Source: Campylobacter sp. TTU_617 (GTDB lineage Bacteria; Campylobacterota; Campylobacteria; Campylobacterales; Campylobacteraceae). From it: a stretch of DNA of 54,628 bases. The translations under genes and the position numbers were made by a program. The notes beneath the pieces are model-generated. The model worked only from the letters and a program-made list of their open reading frames with translations. It was not told the origin of the DNA and ran no database searches. Location of the stretch: the NCBI RefSeq assembly GCF_016599045.1, contig NZ_JAENKV010000010.1, positions 1-54,628 on the forward strand, read 5' to 3'. Positions 53,874 through 54,628 of the stretch are shown piece by piece; position 1 is the first letter of the stretch, and every line of letters begins with the position of its first letter.

Positions 53874-54406
53874 CTTGCTTTTTCTACACCTACTACTGCT
53901 ACTCTTTCAGCATCAATAATGCTTACACCTTCTGGAACAACTACATCTTTTACAAGTAAAGCATCACCTACATCTAATTTACTAACATCTAACTCAAAAA
54001 AATTAGGTAAATTTTCAGCTTTACATTTAACTTTTAATCTTCTTTTTGATTGAATTAATACACCTTTATTTTTAAGTCCTATCGCAGTTCCTGTGATTTT
54101 AACGGGAATCATGTATTTAGACATTACACCTTTTTGTGCTACTTTTAAATCCACATGCTTAAGCTCTGCTGTTACAGGATCTTTTTGATAATCAACTATA
54201 ACAACATTTAAAACTTTTTCCCCAACTTTAACATCAAAGGCAAGTGTAGTTTTTTTACGCACTTCTTTAATAAAATCATTAAGCTTAAAAGCCGCATGAA
54301 TATTTTCAAATCCTTTTGCATAGATATTTGCAATTAGATAACCATCTCTTTTTAAAGCTTTGGCAGCTTTTCTACCGATACTCTCTCTAATAATACCTTC
54401 TAGCAT
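53870..54406 (-). CDS. rplY: 50S ribosomal protein L25/CTC
   Basis: This 178-residue protein has the L25 N-terminal domain ([20 protein letters not shown] near 6-25) and the TL5/CTC C-terminal domain ([20 protein letters not shown] near 95-115). It binds 5S rRNA on the large subunit. AAGG precedes the ATG by a few bases. The overlap with pth points to a shared transcript. Confidence 0.95.
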   Translation of the reverse strand: MLEGIIRESIGRKAAKALKRDGYLIANIYAKGFENIHAAFKLNDFIKEVRKKTTLAFDVKVGEKVLNVVIVDYQKDPVTAELKHVDLKVAQKGVMSKYMIPVKITGTAIGLKNKGVLIQSKRRLKVKCKAENLPNFFELDVSKLDVGDALLVKDVVVPEGVSIIDAERVAVVGVEKAR

Positions 54407-54495
54407 TTTTTAACCTTTCATAAAATAAAATTTGTATTTTATCAAAAAAATCTTAGCTTAATTTAAAAGTCTATTTTATTAAATTTATACTCTAA

Positions 54496-54627
54496 TCACC
54501 CATCCAACTCCTTACACATCTTTTCAAATTCTTGATAGTATTTCCAAGAAGCTATGATATCGGGACGATGTTCTTTAATATGAGTAAGTTCATAATCTAG
54601 TATGTTTTTAAGATATATTCTTAAATC
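54496..54627 (-). CDS. Unidentified gene, 3' end only (cut by window edge)
   Basis: The last 43 codons of a leftward gene run into the right edge and stop at 54496. The peptide is helical and rich in Lys, Glu and Ile, with IKEHRPDIIASWKYYQEFEK near the end. It recalls the C-termini of Campylobacter surface-carbohydrate proteins (for example DUF2972), but I am not sure. In C. jejuni different genes follow rplY here, so this is likely strain- or species-specific. The 89-bp gap up to rplY has no other gene. Confidence 0.5.
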   Translation of the reverse strand, partial: DLRIYLKNILDYELTHIKEHRPDIIASWKYYQEFEKMCKELDG

Positions 54628-54628
54628 T

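Noticed and set aside
1-54628. CRISPR array, tRNA, rRNA, insertion sequence or prophage
   Set aside because: No regularly spaced repeats, no cloverleaf-like GC-richer islands and no transposase or integrase motifs were seen; structural RNA search programs were not available.

Overview
The window is an AT-rich chromosomal segment from a thermotolerant Campylobacter. The set cmeABC, cosR, perR, fdxA/fdxB, split flagellar clusters and a poly-G phase-variable gene at the left edge matches the C. jejuni/C. coli lineage. From memory the gene order is a reversed copy of C. jejuni NCTC 11168 from about Cj0377 down to Cj0311. Several genes of that backbone are absent, which suggests a relative with a reduced, host-adapted genome; C. 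hepaticus or C. bilis are my best guesses, but I cannot confirm the species from sequence alone. I see no tRNA, rRNA, CRISPR array, insertion sequence or prophage.

Layout. 1-6531: a truncated phase-variable DUF2920 gene, then a leftward block with an AAA ATPase, a lipoprotein, yajQ, a D-2-hydroxyacid dehydrogenase, a glutathionylspermidine-synthase-like ligase, a UPF0323 lipoprotein and rpsU. 6692-14114: ccoG and the cmeABC efflux operon, with a decayed partial copy of cmeA where the repressor gene cmeR is expected. 14392-22758: heme genes (hemN-like, hemJ), lspA, glmM, a di-heme peroxidase, plsY-folB, the orphan regulator cosR, fdxB and ppx/gppA. 22755-24272: a small flagellar switch/export cluster (fliO-like, fliN, a CheX-like gene). 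24417-33685: a TauE-type transporter, uvrA, a YqaA-type membrane protein, a nucleoside hydrolase/MFS pair and polA. 33698-36293: motAB and flhB. 36505-40567: ahpC facing fdxA, then ndk-DUF177-rpmF-plsX-fabH. 40797-44443: serC, xseA, ubiE, perR. 44541-49911: dxs and fliHGF. 50029-54406: a chorismate mutase fragment, a HAD protein, lysA, lptG, pth, rplY. The right edge cuts an unidentified gene.

The main observations are three reduction scars. First, the cmeR position upstream of cmeA holds a 296-bp duplicate of cmeA, identical to the parent by eye but lacking 93 bp between two 18-bp repeats. Second, pheA is cut to its chorismate mutase domain with all AroQ active-site positions kept, while the prephenate dehydratase domain and the hisC expected before fliF are gone. 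Third, the trp operon expected between the CheX-like gene and the TauE gene is missing. The last two predict reliance on host aromatic amino acids and possibly histidine; the first predicts altered control of multidrug and bile-salt efflux.
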